Positions 16,540 through 24,994 of a DNA stretch of 64,000 nt are shown one piece after another; position 1 is the stretch's first letter; each line of letters begins with the position of its first letter. The stretch comes from Halobellus salinus (GTDB lineage: Archaea > Halobacteriota > Halobacteria > Halobacteriales > Haloferacaceae). Location of the stretch: positions 1 through 64,000 of the forward strand of contig NZ_BMOC01000008.1 of NCBI RefSeq assembly GCF_014646875.1. The letters run 5' to 3'. The notes under the pieces were generated by a model. The model was given only the letters and a program-made list of their open reading frames with translations. It was not told where the DNA came from and ran no database searches. The position numbers were made by a program, and so were the translations under genes.

Positions 16540-17277
16540 CTACCCCTCGATCACGGTTCCCGCGGGGTCGCCCGCCAAGAACGCCGACAGCGACTCGGGC
16601 CCGAAGACGTGTGCGGGGGCGTCGAGGTCGAGCAGCGCGCGGACCTTCGCCGCCATCCCGCCGGTGACGTCGGTCGCGTCCGACCCGCCGACGGCGTCGG
16701 CGACCGAGTCGAACTCCGTAATCCGGGGGAGCACCTCGCCGTCGTCGTCGTACACGCCGGTGACGGTCGAACAGAGCCCGACGCGGTCGGCGTCGAGCCC
16801 GGCCGCGAGCCGGGTGATCAACTCGTCGCCGCTGACGACCGTCGCCCCCGCGCCGGCGTGGCCGACGACGTCGCCGTGGAGGACGGGGACGAACCCCTCG
16901 CCGAGAAGCGTCGCGGTCGAATCGAGCGGGAGCGCGAGTGCGTCGCCCCCGTCGCGGGCGGCAACCGACAGGGGGTGGACCGGGACGGCCGCCACGCCGG
17001 CGTCGTGGAGCCGGCGGAGCACCGCGTCGTTCAGCCGTCGCATCGCGTCGTGGACCGCCCACACGTCCGCGGCGTCGTGGCTCCCCGCCTCGCGGCTGAT
17101 CCCGCGGTCGGCGGCGGCGACGTGACCGAAGCTTCCGCCGCCGTGGACGAGCACTAGCCGGTCGGGGTCAGCGGCGGCGATGGCGTCGGCAGCGGCCTCG
17201 AGAGCAGCGTCGTCGACGGTCTCGGGCGCGTCCTTGTCGGTGATCACGCTGCCGCCGAGTTTGAGCACGACCGTCAC
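16540..17277 (-). CDS. ipk: Isopentenyl phosphate kinase
   Basis: 245 residues from a GTG that overlaps the mevalonate kinase stop codon (GTGA). Amino-acid-kinase fold: VVLKLGGSVITDKD (residues 3-16), HGGGSFGH (44-51) with the His that marks isopentenyl phosphate kinases, and TDVTGGMAAKV near the C-terminus for ATP. It phosphorylates isopentenyl phosphate to isopentenyl diphosphate, the last step of the archaeal alternative mevalonate pathway that feeds ether-lipid synthesis. Coupled with the upstream mevalonate kinase. No upstream ATG has coding character. Confidence 0.92.
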   Translation of the reverse strand: MTVVLKLGGSVITDKDAPETVDDAALEAAADAIAAADPDRLVLVHGGGSFGHVAAADRGISREAGSHDAADVWAVHDAMRRLNDAVLRRLHDAGVAAVPVHPLSVAARDGGDALALPLDSTATLLGEGFVPVLHGDVVGHAGAGATVVSGDELITRLAAGLDADRVGLCSTVTGVYDDDGEVLPRITEFDSVADAVGGSDATDVTGGMAAKVRALLDLDAPAHVFGPESLSAFLAGDPAGTVIEG

Positions 17278-18293
17278 CGTCGGCCGGCCTCCCTGACGCC
17301 CTCGCGGTCGAGTTCGGCCCGGAACGCGTCGCGGCACTCGGCGGTGTAGCTGAGCGCGGTCCGTGTCTCGGGCGTTTCGTCCAAGGCGACGATGCAGCCG
17401 CCGCCGCCGGCGCCGGTGAGTTTCGCGCCGTGAGCGCCGGCCTCGCGGGCGGCCCACACCATACTATCGAGCGTGCGCGAGGAGACGCCGAGCGCCTCCA
17501 GTAACCCGTGGTCGAAGTCCATAAGCCGGCCGAGTTCGGCGAGGAGATCGGGGTCTGGATCGGCAGCGGGGTCGGCGCCGGCTAGGAGCGACTCCCCACG
17601 CCGGACGATGTCGCCGATGTTCCCGACGGTGTCGGCGGCGAAGCCGTACTCCCGCTTGAGGCGGCGGACACCCGCGACCAGTTCACCCGTGTCGCCGGCG
17701 CCGCCGTCGAACCCCACCACGAACGGCAAATTGGGAGTATCGATCCGGCGGCAGTCGTCGCCCTCGACTCTCACGGCGCCGCCCATCGCCGAGCAGAAGG
17801 TGTCCGCGCGAGAGGCCTGGCCGTCTTGGACGTCGTACTCCGCGCGGTAGGCGCGGTCCGCTACCTCCTTCGGACCCAGTGGCGCGCCGAGTTCGCGGGT
17901 CGCGGCGTCGATCCCGGCGACGGCCACCGCCGCGGAGGAGCCCAGCCCCGCGCCGAGCGGGATCTCGCTTTCCACCCTGATGTCGAAGCCGGCGTCGGGT
18001 GCGTCGGCCGCGTCGCGGGCCTGTTCGACCGCGGCGTCGATGTACCCCATCGCGGCGTCGACGAGGTCGGTGGGCGCGTCGACGTCGGGACGGCCGTCGG
18101 TGTCGCCGGCGTACTCGACAGTAAACCCGTCGAGGCTCAGATCCCTGGCTTCGACCCGGATGTGGTCGTCGTCGCGCTCGTCGACGGCGACCCTGGCTCG
18201 GCGTTCGATCGCACACGGGACCGCGGGTTCGCCGTAGACCACCGCGTGTTCCCCGAAGAGGTACACCTTCCCGGGGGCGGTCGAGACGGTCAT
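17274..18293 (-). CDS. mvk: Mevalonate kinase
   Basis: 339 residues. GHMP kinase: PGKVYLFGEHAVVYGEPA (residues 7-24) is the signature start of mevalonate kinases, PLGAGLGSSAAVAVAG (about 112-127) is the phosphate loop and KLTGAGGGGCIVAL is the third GHMP motif. It phosphorylates mevalonate with ATP for isoprenoid ether lipids. First gene of a two-gene operon with isopentenyl phosphate kinase. The divergent gene on the right encodes an M42 peptidase. A TTAAGTTA-like box at 18318-18325 lies about 26 bases upstream of the ATG. Confidence 0.96.
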   Translation of the reverse strand: MTVSTAPGKVYLFGEHAVVYGEPAVPCAIERRARVAVDERDDDHIRVEARDLSLDGFTVEYAGDTDGRPDVDAPTDLVDAAMGYIDAAVEQARDAADAPDAGFDIRVESEIPLGAGLGSSAAVAVAGIDAATRELGAPLGPKEVADRAYRAEYDVQDGQASRADTFCSAMGGAVRVEGDDCRRIDTPNLPFVVGFDGGAGDTGELVAGVRRLKREYGFAADTVGNIGDIVRRGESLLAGADPAADPDPDLLAELGRLMDFDHGLLEALGVSSRTLDSMVWAAREAGAHGAKLTGAGGGGCIVALDETPETRTALSYTAECRDAFRAELDREGVREAGRR

Positions 18294-18406
18294 ACCGAAC
18301 GGGTATGGGGGCCGCCGCTTAAGTTACCCGACCCGAACCGCCCAGCCGACGGTCGCCACCGCGTCGACGTCGGTGGATTCAGGTGTGGCGCGGATGAAAT
18401 GTGGGT

Positions 18407-19465
18407 ATGGACGACGACAGACGCGCGTTCCTCACGGACCTGTTGACGACGCCGAGCCCCTCGGGGTACGAGGTAGTCGGCCAACGAGTGTGGACCGACT
18501 ACGTCCGGGAGTTCGCCGACGACGTGTGGACCGACGACTACGGAAACGCGGTCGCAGTCCACGAGGGCGACGCCGACGCGTCGATCGCGTTCGGCGGCCA
18601 CGCCGACGAGATCGGGTATATTGTGCGTGACATCACCGACGACGGGTTCCTCCGAATCAGTCGGATCGGCGGCGCTGACCGCACCGTCTCGAAAGGCCAA
18701 CACGTCACGGTCCACGCCGAGACGCCCGTCGCGGGCGTGATCGGCCAGACCGCGATTCACCTCCGGGAGGGTGACGAGGAGGGCCACGACGACATCGCCG
18801 AGCAGTTCGTTGACGTTGGTGCCGAGGACGGCGACGAGGCCCACGCGCTGGTGGAGGTGGGCGACCCGGTCACGGTGGAGACACGGGTTCGACCCCTCCA
18901 GGGCGACCGGATCGCAGCGAGAGGCATGGACAACCGCGTCGGGATCTGGTCCGCGGCCGAAGGGCTCCGCGCCGCGGTCGACGCCGACGTCGACGCCACG
19001 GTGTACGCCGTCAGTACCGTCCAGGAGGAGGTGGGGGTCCAGGGCGCGAAGATGGTCGGGTTCGAACTCGACCCCGACGCGGCGGTCGCCGTCGACGTGA
19101 CACACGCCACCGACAACCCCGGCATCCCGGGCAAGCGGGTCGGCCCCGTCGAACTCAGCGGCGGGCCCGTGGTCTCCCGCGGGAGCGCTAACCACCCTAC
19201 ACTCGTCAAACTCGCCCGCGACGCCGGGCGGGACGCCGAGGTCGACGTCCAACTGCAGGCGACTGGGAGCCGCACGGGCACCGACGCCGACGCGTTCTAC
19301 ACCTCCCGGGGGGGCATCCCCTCGTTGAACCTCGGGATCCCGAACCGGTACATGCACACCCCCGTCGAGGTGATCGACACCGCGGACCTCGACGCAGTCG
19401 CCGAGTTGCTAGGGGCGATGGCGGTCGGAGCCGCCGACGCCGCGCCATTCAGTGTTGATATCTGA
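18407..19465 (+). CDS. M42-family metallo-aminopeptidase
   Basis: 352 residues from MDDDRRAFLTDLL. A GTG two codons upstream is in frame but ATG is preferred. The cocatalytic dinuclear zinc site of the family is visible: GGHADEIGY (His-Asp), RGMDNRVG (bridging Asp), STVQEEVGVQGA (catalytic and metal Glu pair), VDVTHA (Asp) and RYMHTPVEVID (His). These enzymes form large tetrahedral particles that trim peptides in the cytoplasm. The last twelve codons and the stop lie in the first unit of a 64-bp tandem repeat, which duplicates the C-terminal coding end without changing the protein. Confidence 0.93.
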   Translation: MDDDRRAFLTDLLTTPSPSGYEVVGQRVWTDYVREFADDVWTDDYGNAVAVHEGDADASIAFGGHADEIGYIVRDITDDGFLRISRIGGADRTVSKGQHVTVHAETPVAGVIGQTAIHLREGDEEGHDDIAEQFVDVGAEDGDEAHALVEVGDPVTVETRVRPLQGDRIAARGMDNRVGIWSAAEGLRAAVDADVDATVYAVSTVQEEVGVQGAKMVGFELDPDAAVAVDVTHATDNPGIPGKRVGPVELSGGPVVSRGSANHPTLVKLARDAGRDAEVDVQLQATGSRTGTDADAFYTSRGGIPSLNLGIPNRYMHTPVEVIDTADLDAVAELLGAMAVGAADAAPFSVDI

Positions 19466-19706
19466 TGGAGGCGGCGTCGTGGGTCCGCCCGGAGCCGCCG
19501 ACGCCGCGCCGTTCAGTGTTGATATCTGATGGAGGCGGCGTCGTGGGTCCGCCCGGAGCCGCCGACGCCGCGCCATTCAGTGTTGATATCTGATGGAGGC
19601 GGCGTCGTGGGTCCGCCCGGAGCCGCCGACGCCGCGCCGTTCAGTGTTGATATCTGATGGAGGCGGCGTCGTGGGTCCGCCCGGAGCCGCCGACGCCGCG
19701 CCGTTC
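19427..19706. repeat. 64-bp tandem repeat (four full units and a partial) over the peptidase 3' end
   Basis: Units begin at 19427, 19491, 19555, 19619 and 19683, each GGAGCCGCCGACGCCGCGCC followed by A or G, TTCAGTGTTGATATCTGATG and GAGGCGGCGTCGTGGGTCCGCCC (split here for length). The units are otherwise identical; the variable base reads A, G, A, G, G. The first unit carries the peptidase stop codon. Each unit holds a GGCGTCG/CGACGCC inverted pair that could fold as a hairpin. There are no spacers, so it is not CRISPR. Confidence 0.95.
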
Positions 19707-19727
19707 TGGTTGGACGTCTGAAAGAAC

Positions 19728-20201
19728 TCAGGTCTCGCTGTCGGGCGCTGGCGGATCCGCAGCGGACGGCTGCGAGGCGCGCTCTCCTTCGGGGGGCGAT
19801 CGGCGGCCGGGTGGGGACGTGTCTGCCCGATACAGCCGGAGGATCTCCTCCAGCAGGATCGCGTGGCGGTCGCTCGGGGTGTACTGGTGGTCGATGAAGT
19901 CCTCGGCGTCGCTGAAGTTGCCCCGCAGGGCGAGTTTCCGCACGAACGACACCGACTCGAGAAAGGGCGGGTGGTCGGCGTCGGCATCGGCCCCGATCTC
20001 CCGCTCCGGTTCCGGCATCACCTCGGAACGGATCGCCTCGTAGTCGATGGTCGTGGGGTCGTAATCCGCCACCATCTGGTTGAGGGCGTAGTCCGAGGAG
20101 AAGCGGTAGAACTCTGATTTGCTCTCGAACTGCTCGGCCTCAACGAGCGATTCGATCTCGTCGACCACCGACTCGGGAAATCGGACCGTGCTTTTCACCA
20201 T
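19728..20201 (-). CDS. Ribbon-helix-helix regulator (CdrL-like?)
   Basis: 157 residues from the ATG at 20201 (MVKSTVRFPESVVDEIE). Residues 1-45 are a ribbon-helix-helix domain: strand KSTVRFP, then helices VVDEIESLVEAEQ and SKSEFYRFSSDYAL. Residues 90-130 (FVRKLALRGNFSDAEDFIDH) form a second helical region, and the tail is disordered. Haloarchaeal cell-division regulators CdrS and CdrL have such domains, CdrL being the longer form with a C-terminal extension. This could be a CdrL homologue, but that assignment is tentative. Divergent from rpl11, sharing a 163-bp promoter region. Confidence 0.8.
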   Translation of the reverse strand: MVKSTVRFPESVVDEIESLVEAEQFESKSEFYRFSSDYALNQMVADYDPTTIDYEAIRSEVMPEPEREIGADADADHPPFLESVSFVRKLALRGNFSDAEDFIDHQYTPSDRHAILLEEILRLYRADTSPPGRRSPPEGERASQPSAADPPAPDSET

Positions 20202-20364
20202 ACGCCGATGCGTTCGGCCACGGGGTATTATAACTTCGTCAGACATCCGACCGGGACGGGGCGTCGCGGCTCCGACGCCGACCATCGGTTCCGGCGTGTC
20301 AGACCGCAACACGCCGGGTCGGGGAAAGAAAACCGTTAAAAGCCACGGCAGGGTGGTATGACGT

Positions 20365-20844
20365 ATGGCTGGAACCATCGAAGCGCTCGTTCCCGGCGGG
20401 GAGGCAAGCCCCGGCCCGCCGCTCGGTCCGGAGCTCGGACCGACCCCGGTAAACGTCCAGGACGTCGTCCAAGAGATCAACGACGAGACCGCCGCGTTCG
20501 ACGGTATGGAAGTGCCCGTGACCGTCGAATACGACGACGACGGCGCCTTTACCATCTCGGTCGGCGTGCCACCGACCGCGGAACTCGTCAAGGACGAGGC
20601 CGGGTTTGAGACCGGGTCGGGCGAACCGCAGAAGGATTTCGTCGCGAACCTCACCGCCGAGCAGGTCAAGAAAATCGCCGAACAGAAGTCCTCGGATCTT
20701 CTCTCCTACGACCCGTTCAACGCCGCAAAGGAGGTCGTGGGCACGTGCACCTCCCTCGGCGTCACCATCGAGGGCAACAACCCGCGGGAGTTCAAACAGC
20801 GGATGGACGACGGCGAGTACGACGACATCTTCGACGAGTCCTGA
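20365..20844 (+). CDS. rpl11: Ribosomal protein uL11
   Basis: 159 residues. Forms the base of the ribosomal stalk with uL10 and binds the GTPase-associated region of 23S rRNA. The proline-rich N-terminal segment GPPLGPELGPTPVNV (residues 17-31), which contacts factors and rRNA, is intact. Residues 75-140 form the RNA-binding C-terminal domain. A CGTTAAAAG box at 20335-20343 gives a leaderless start. The TGA stop codon is the target duplication of a 78-bp MITE, and rpl1 follows only after 450 bp. Confidence 0.97.
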   Translation: MAGTIEALVPGGEASPGPPLGPELGPTPVNVQDVVQEINDETAAFDGMEVPVTVEYDDDGAFTISVGVPPTAELVKDEAGFETGSGEPQKDFVANLTAEQVKKIAEQKSSDLLSYDPFNAAKEVVGTCTSLGVTIEGNNPREFKQRMDDGEYDDIFDES

Positions 20845-20925
20845 TACTGTCGGCTATAACTACGTGAAGATTTTCGACACCCCGGGGTGTCAAAATACGT
20901 CACGCGACTATAGCCGACAGTATGA
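20842..20925. mobile_element. 78-bp palindromic MITE, copy 1, at the rpl11 stop codon
   Basis: The core 20845-20922 begins TACTGTCGGCTATA and ends TATAGCCGACAGTA (14-bp perfect terminal inverted repeats). The centre, CGACACCCCGGGGTGTC, is also palindromic. TGA flanks it directly at 20842-20844 (the rpl11 stop codon) and 20923-20925, as expected from a 3-bp TNA target duplication of the IS1031-like IS5 subgroup. No coding capacity. A copy with one substitution lies at 49035-49112. Confidence 0.85.
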
Positions 20926-20960
20926 GTTCACGACTTGAGTTCACGACTTCAGTCGTGGGG
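20926..20960. repeat. IS200/IS605-like hairpin end next to the MITE
   Basis: GTTCACGACTT occurs twice (near 20926 and 20939). The second copy opens the hairpin CACGACT-TC-AGTCGTG (20942-20957) followed by GGGGTTCAC. Haloarchaeal IS200/IS605 right ends commonly carry this CACGACTTCAGTCGTG hairpin (recall). No transposase is nearby, so it would be a remnant. Confidence 0.35.
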
Positions 20961-21197
20961 TTCACACGGTCACAGACCGCGTGTTACCGCGACGTCTCGA
21001 GAGTGCCGAACTCGTGGCGGGTCGGTTCGGAGCCGACCCAGTACGGCTCCCGGCGCCGCCGTTCGTCACGATCGAACAGCTCCGCGGCCGCGGTGCCCGC
21101 CGATCCCCCCACCGGACCCGCGCCGGGACCGTGCCCACGACTCCCACAATTCGGCGTCTCGGGGGCGTAGACCGCCGATGTTCGGATCCGCTTCGAC
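20961..21197. other. Rest of the rpl11-rpl1 gap, nothing recognisable
   Basis: GC-rich non-coding DNA between the IS-like hairpin and the rpl1 promoter. No convincing reading frame, RNA or repeat was seen. Confidence 0.4.
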
Positions 21198-21294
21198 GGA
21201 CTTAAGGCCGGGATCCACCTCCCCTACGACGAGACAGGCAGACGCCTGTTTCACTGACCCGTAGGAGCAATCCTGCGTACTACGGAGGTGAATA
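21198..21294 (+). promoter_or_regulatory. Promoter and structured leader of the rpl1-rpl10-rpl12 operon
   Basis: A GACTTAAG box at about 21198-21205 is a plausible TATA element, giving a leader of about 70 nt. CCGTAG (21259-21264) pairs with CTACGG (21280-21285), and the hairpin ends inside the Shine-Dalgarno GGAGGTG (21284-21290) that precedes the ATG at 21295. Haloarchaeal L1 represses its own operon by binding the leader, and this hairpin is the obvious candidate site, though I did not match it to the 23S L1 target. Confidence 0.55.
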
Positions 21295-21933
21295 ATGGCA
21301 GATACGATAGTTGACGCAGTCACTCGCGCACTCGACGAGGCGCCGCCGCGGAACTTCCGCGAGACGGTCGATCTCGCCGTGAATCTGCGCGATCTCGATC
21401 TGAACGACCCGTCGCAGCGCGTCGACGAGTCTGTGGTTCTGCCCGGCGGTACGGGCCAGGAGACACAGATCGTCGTCTTCGCCAGCGGTGAGACCGCGCT
21501 CCGAGCAGAGGATGTCGCCGACGAAGTTCTCGACGGCGACGACCTCGAAGAGCTCGGGGACGACACTGACGCGGCAAAGGACCTCGCGGACGAGACCGAC
21601 TTCTTCGTGGCCGACGCCGGTCTGATGCAGGACATCGGCCGCTACCTGGGAACGGTGCTCGGTCCGCGCGGGAAGATGCCGACCCCGCTGCAACCCGACG
21701 ACGACGTGGTCGAGACGGTGGACAGAATGAAGAACACGGTGCAACTCCGCTCCCGCGATCGCCGGACGTTCCACACCCGCGTGGGCGCCCAAGATATGGA
21801 CTCCGACGAGATCGCGGACAACATCGACGTCATCATCCGTCGACTCGAGGCGAACCTGGAAAAGGGCCCCCTCAACATCGACTCGATGTACGTCAAGACC
21901 ACGATGGGACCAGCCGTGGAGGTGCCCGCATGA
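21295..21933 (+). CDS. rpl1: Ribosomal protein uL1
   Basis: 212 residues, the normal archaeal length. Forms the L1 stalk at the E site and, in archaea, represses its own operon. Signature region [11 protein letters not shown] (residues 122-132), with the N-terminal half [20 protein letters not shown] typical of the family. A strong Shine-Dalgarno GGAGGTG lies 5 bases before the ATG, unusual here because most genes look leaderless, and fits translational control. Its stop overlaps the rpl10 start (ATGA). Confidence 0.97.
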   Translation: MADTIVDAVTRALDEAPPRNFRETVDLAVNLRDLDLNDPSQRVDESVVLPGGTGQETQIVVFASGETALRAEDVADEVLDGDDLEELGDDTDAAKDLADETDFFVADAGLMQDIGRYLGTVLGPRGKMPTPLQPDDDVVETVDRMKNTVQLRSRDRRTFHTRVGAQDMDSDEIADNIDVIIRRLEANLEKGPLNIDSMYVKTTMGPAVEVPA

Positions 21934-22982
21934 GCGACAGCGCGACCGCGCGTCGCACGGACACCATCCCCGAGTGGAAGCGCGAGGAGGTGGCCGAACT
22001 GGTCGAGTTCCTCGAGCGCTACCAGTCGGTCGGCATCGTCGACGTGGCCGGCATCCCGAGCCGCCAGCTCCAGAGCATGCGTCGGGACCTCCACGGCAGT
22101 GCGGAGATCCGGATGAGCCGCAACACACTCACCGTCCGCGCACTCGAGGAGATCGGCGAAGGCTTCGAGGAGCTCACCGACTACGTGTCGGGACAAGTGG
22201 CCTTTGTCGGCACCAACGACAACCCGTTCGGGCTGTACAAACAGCTCGAAGCCTCGAAGACGCCCGCGCCGATCAGCGCGGGGGAGGTCGCGCCTGACGA
22301 CGTCGTCATTCCCGAGGGTGACACCGGGGTCGACCCCGGTCCGTTCGTGGGCGAACTCCAGCAGGTCGGCGCGGCCGCCCGGATTATGGACGGGTCGATC
22401 CACGTCACCGAGGACTCGAGCGTACTCGAGGCGGGCGAACCCGTCTCCGAGGAGCTCGAGGGCGTGCTCTCGGAGCTCGGGATCGAACCCAAAGAGGTCG
22501 GACTCGACCTCCGCGGGGTCTTCTCCGAAGGCGTGCGGTTCGAGCCCGACGAACTCGCGATCGACGTCGAGGAGTACCGCTCGGACGTCGCCTCGGCGGC
22601 GGCGGCCGCGCGGAATCTCTCGGTCAACGCGGTCTTCCCGACGGCCGAGACCACGCCGACGCTGCTCGCGAACGCCGCGGGCGACGCGACGGCGCTCGGC
22701 GTCTTCGCCGCGATCGAGGATCCGGACGTGCTCCCCGACCTGATCGGGAAGGCGGACGCGCAGGTCCGTTCGATCGCCGCGGAGATCGACGACGACGAGG
22801 CGCTCCCCGAGGAGCTTCGGGGCGTCGAGGCGCCGGCTGCGTCCGCTGTCGAAGCGGACGATGACGAGGCCGACGCCGACGAGGAACAGACGGACGAAGA
22901 CGACACGGCTGAGGCCGAGGCCGACACCGACGACGACGACGACGACGACGGTGCGGAGGGACTCGGCGCGATGTTCGGATAA
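21930..22982 (+). CDS. rpl10: Ribosomal protein uL10 (P0)
   Basis: 350 residues. Stalk scaffold that anchors L12 dimers. The N-terminal rRNA-binding domain ([20 protein letters not shown]) is followed by the archaeal insertion domain (about 110-200), the helical L12-binding spine (220-300) and a very acidic tail ending [16 protein letters not shown]. The final GLGAMFG parallels the GLGNLFG end of L12 and recruits translation factors. ATGA overlap with rpl1; rpl12 follows after 17 bp. Confidence 0.97.
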   Translation: MSDSATARRTDTIPEWKREEVAELVEFLERYQSVGIVDVAGIPSRQLQSMRRDLHGSAEIRMSRNTLTVRALEEIGEGFEELTDYVSGQVAFVGTNDNPFGLYKQLEASKTPAPISAGEVAPDDVVIPEGDTGVDPGPFVGELQQVGAAARIMDGSIHVTEDSSVLEAGEPVSEELEGVLSELGIEPKEVGLDLRGVFSEGVRFEPDELAIDVEEYRSDVASAAAAARNLSVNAVFPTAETTPTLLANAAGDATALGVFAAIEDPDVLPDLIGKADAQVRSIAAEIDDDEALPEELRGVEAPAASAVEADDDEADADEEQTDEDDTAEAEADTDDDDDDDGAEGLGAMFG

Positions 22983-22999
22983 CTTAGAGGTACACGACA

Positions 23000-23344
23000 A
23001 TGGAATACGTTTACGCTGCGCTCATCCTGAACGAATCGGGCGAAGAGATCAACGAGGACAACGTCACCGCGGTGCTCGACGCCGCCGGTGTCGATGTTGA
23101 GGAGTCCCGCGTGAAGGCGCTCGTCGCCGCGCTCGAGGACGTCGACATCGAGGAGGCCGTCGACACGGCCGCCGCCGCACCCGCGCCCGCCGCGGGCGGT
23201 GGCGCCGCCGAGACCGCCGACGAGAGCGAGGAGGCCGACGAGGAGGAAGCCGACGACGACGGCGACGACGAGGAAGATGCTGCCGACGACGGCGACGACG
23301 ACGAGGAAGCCTCCGGCGAGGGGCTCGGCAACCTCTTCGGGTAG
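23000..23344 (+). CDS. rpl12: Ribosomal stalk protein L12 (P1)
   Basis: 114 residues. The N-terminal dimerisation domain [20 protein letters not shown] (residues 1-20) and helices to about 58 bind uL10. An Ala-rich hinge ([12 protein letters not shown]) precedes an acidic linker of about 30 Asp/Glu and the factor-binding tail GLGNLFG. Its length fits haloarchaeal L12. A GAGGT Shine-Dalgarno lies 10 bases before the ATG. Last gene of the operon. Confidence 0.97.
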   Translation: MEYVYAALILNESGEEINEDNVTAVLDAAGVDVEESRVKALVAALEDVDIEEAVDTAAAAPAPAAGGGAAETADESEEADEEEADDDGDDEEDAADDGDDDEEASGEGLGNLFG

Positions 23345-23503
23345 TTCGGCGTCCGAACTCGCGCCGGTCCGCGGATCGATCCGATATTTTTGCGACCCAC
23401 CGACGCCGGCGAGCGGTAACGCCGTCGAGAGCCGGCCAGCGTGCTTGTGTCGGCAGTCCCACACGCGAATCTTCAAATACCGGACCGGGACCACTCCGTC
23501 GCG

Positions 23504-24754
23504 ATGGCGTCGCCCGTAGCGGTCGTGGGATACGCGTGTGTCGGTGTCGGCCTCGGGACCGTCACGGGGCTGGTGCCGGGGCTCCACGTCAACAGCGTCG
23601 CGTTCGTTCTGGTCGGCGTCGCGCCGAGGGTAGACGGGCCGGCGGCGGCCGTCGCCAGCGCGGTCCTGGCCGCGGGCGTCGTGCACACGTTCCTCTCGAT
23701 CGTCCCCGGACTAGTCCTCGGCGTCCCGGACGCCGCGACCGCGCCCGGCGCACTCCCCGGGCACCGTCTGGTTCTCGCCGGGCGGGGTCGAGAGGCGATC
23801 CGGCTGTCGGCGCTCGGAAGCGGGGTGGCACTTGTGGCGTCGGTCGCGGTCGCGCTCCCGCTGTCACGGGTGGTCGCCGCGGGCCGGGAGTGGTTGTTGG
23901 CTGCGCTGCCGTTCCTCCTGGCCGTGATCGCCGGGTTGCTGATTCTCGCGGAACCGACTCGTCGGGGGAAAATCGGCGGTGCGATCTGTCTGGCGGTCGC
24001 GACCGCGCTGGGGCTTCTGACCCTCGATCTCCCCGCGTCGGGACCGTTGAGTCCAGACGGCGCGGCGTCGATGCTCGCCCCGATCTTCGGCGGGTTGTTC
24101 GGGGCGCCGATCCTGCTTGACGCGCTCGACGCCCGCGGGGCCATCCCGCCGCAGGACGGGGCCGACCTCGGGTTGGCGCCCCGTGGGGTGGCGCGAGCCG
24201 CGCTCTCCGGCGTGGGTGGCGGGACGCTCGTGGGGTATCTCCCCGGGGTGTCCGCGGGCGTCGCCGCGGTGCTCGCACTCGGCGGTGCGGGCGGGAGCGG
24301 GCCCGCCGGGCGGGGGTCGGACCGCGCGTACATCGTGGCGACCAGCGGTGCTGACACCGCAACCGCGGTGTTCGCGGTCGCGTCGCTCGCGGTGCTCGGC
24401 GCGCCCCGGAGCGGCGTGACGGTCGCGGTGGCCGAGCTCGGCAGCGGGGGCGGGTCGGCCCCTGGAATCGGGCTCGCGGGGATGCTCCTCGTGATCGTGT
24501 TCGCCGCCGGACTGGGCGTCATACTCCTGGTCGTCCTGGGCGACAGGTATCTGTCCGTGGTCCGTCGGCTCCCGCGGCGACCGTTGGTGGCCGGGGTGCT
24601 CGGCCTCCTGCTCGCGTTGTCGGTCGGATTCGCCGGCGTCGTGGGCGGAGCGGTGTTCTGTCTGGCCGCGGTCGTGGGGCTGCTGCCGCCGCGGGTCGGC
24701 GCCCGCCGGGTCCACCTGATGGGGGTGCTGCTCGGGCCGGTCGCGCTCGGGTGA
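23504..24754 (+). CDS. TctA/DUF112-like polytopic membrane protein
   Basis: 416 residues from the ATG at 23504, supported by a CTTCAAATAC box about 26 bases upstream. About ten membrane helices with conserved Gly/Pro loops: GTVTGLVPGLHVNSVAFVLV (residues 15-34) and GGTLVGYLPGVSAGVAAVLA (about 240-260) are repeated halves of the same G-x-x-P-G motif, the inverted-repeat layout of the TctA permease family. No TctB or solute-binding partner is nearby, so it is probably a stand-alone archaeal TctA-like carrier of unknown substrate. Confidence 0.8.
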   Translation: MASPVAVVGYACVGVGLGTVTGLVPGLHVNSVAFVLVGVAPRVDGPAAAVASAVLAAGVVHTFLSIVPGLVLGVPDAATAPGALPGHRLVLAGRGREAIRLSALGSGVALVASVAVALPLSRVVAAGREWLLAALPFLLAVIAGLLILAEPTRRGKIGGAICLAVATALGLLTLDLPASGPLSPDGAASMLAPIFGGLFGAPILLDALDARGAIPPQDGADLGLAPRGVARAALSGVGGGTLVGYLPGVSAGVAAVLALGGAGGSGPAGRGSDRAYIVATSGADTATAVFAVASLAVLGAPRSGVTVAVAELGSGGGSAPGIGLAGMLLVIVFAAGLGVILLVVLGDRYLSVVRRLPRRPLVAGVLGLLLALSVGFAGVVGGAVFCLAAVVGLLPPRVGARRVHLMGVLLGPVALG

Positions 24755-24812
24755 GCCGCGAGGGGAGCCCGGAAAGACAACCGTTAAACCTCGCGCCCGG
24801 ATCGGGTAGGGT

Positions 24813-24992
24813 ATGAGTCAGTCCGAACAGCGACGCACCAAACAGTGTGTGTCCTGTGGCATCAATATCTCCGGGATCAGCGCAGCGACGTTCGACTGCC
24901 CGGACTGCGGTCACGAGATCTCCCGCTGTGCAAACTGCCGGAAGCAGAGTAACCTCTATGAGTGCCCCGACTGCGGGTTCACGGGACCGTAA
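24813..24992 (+). CDS. Small four-CPxCG zinc-finger protein (HVO_2753-like)
   Basis: 59 residues with four CxxC knuckles: CVSCG, CPDCG, CANC and CPDCG, giving two zinc sites. It closely resembles Haloferax volcanii HVO_2753 (recall), a structurally characterised small zinc-finger protein linked to biofilm formation, and like that gene it directly precedes EF-1beta (2-bp gap). A CGTTAAAC promoter box sits about 26 bases before the ATG. Confidence 0.92.
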   Translation: MSQSEQRRTKQCVSCGINISGISAATFDCPDCGHEISRCANCRKQSNLYECPDCGFTGP

Positions 24993-24994
24993 CG

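Noticed and set aside
19427-19706. CRISPR array
   Set aside because: The repeats are head-to-tail 64-bp units without unique spacers, and begin inside a coding gene.
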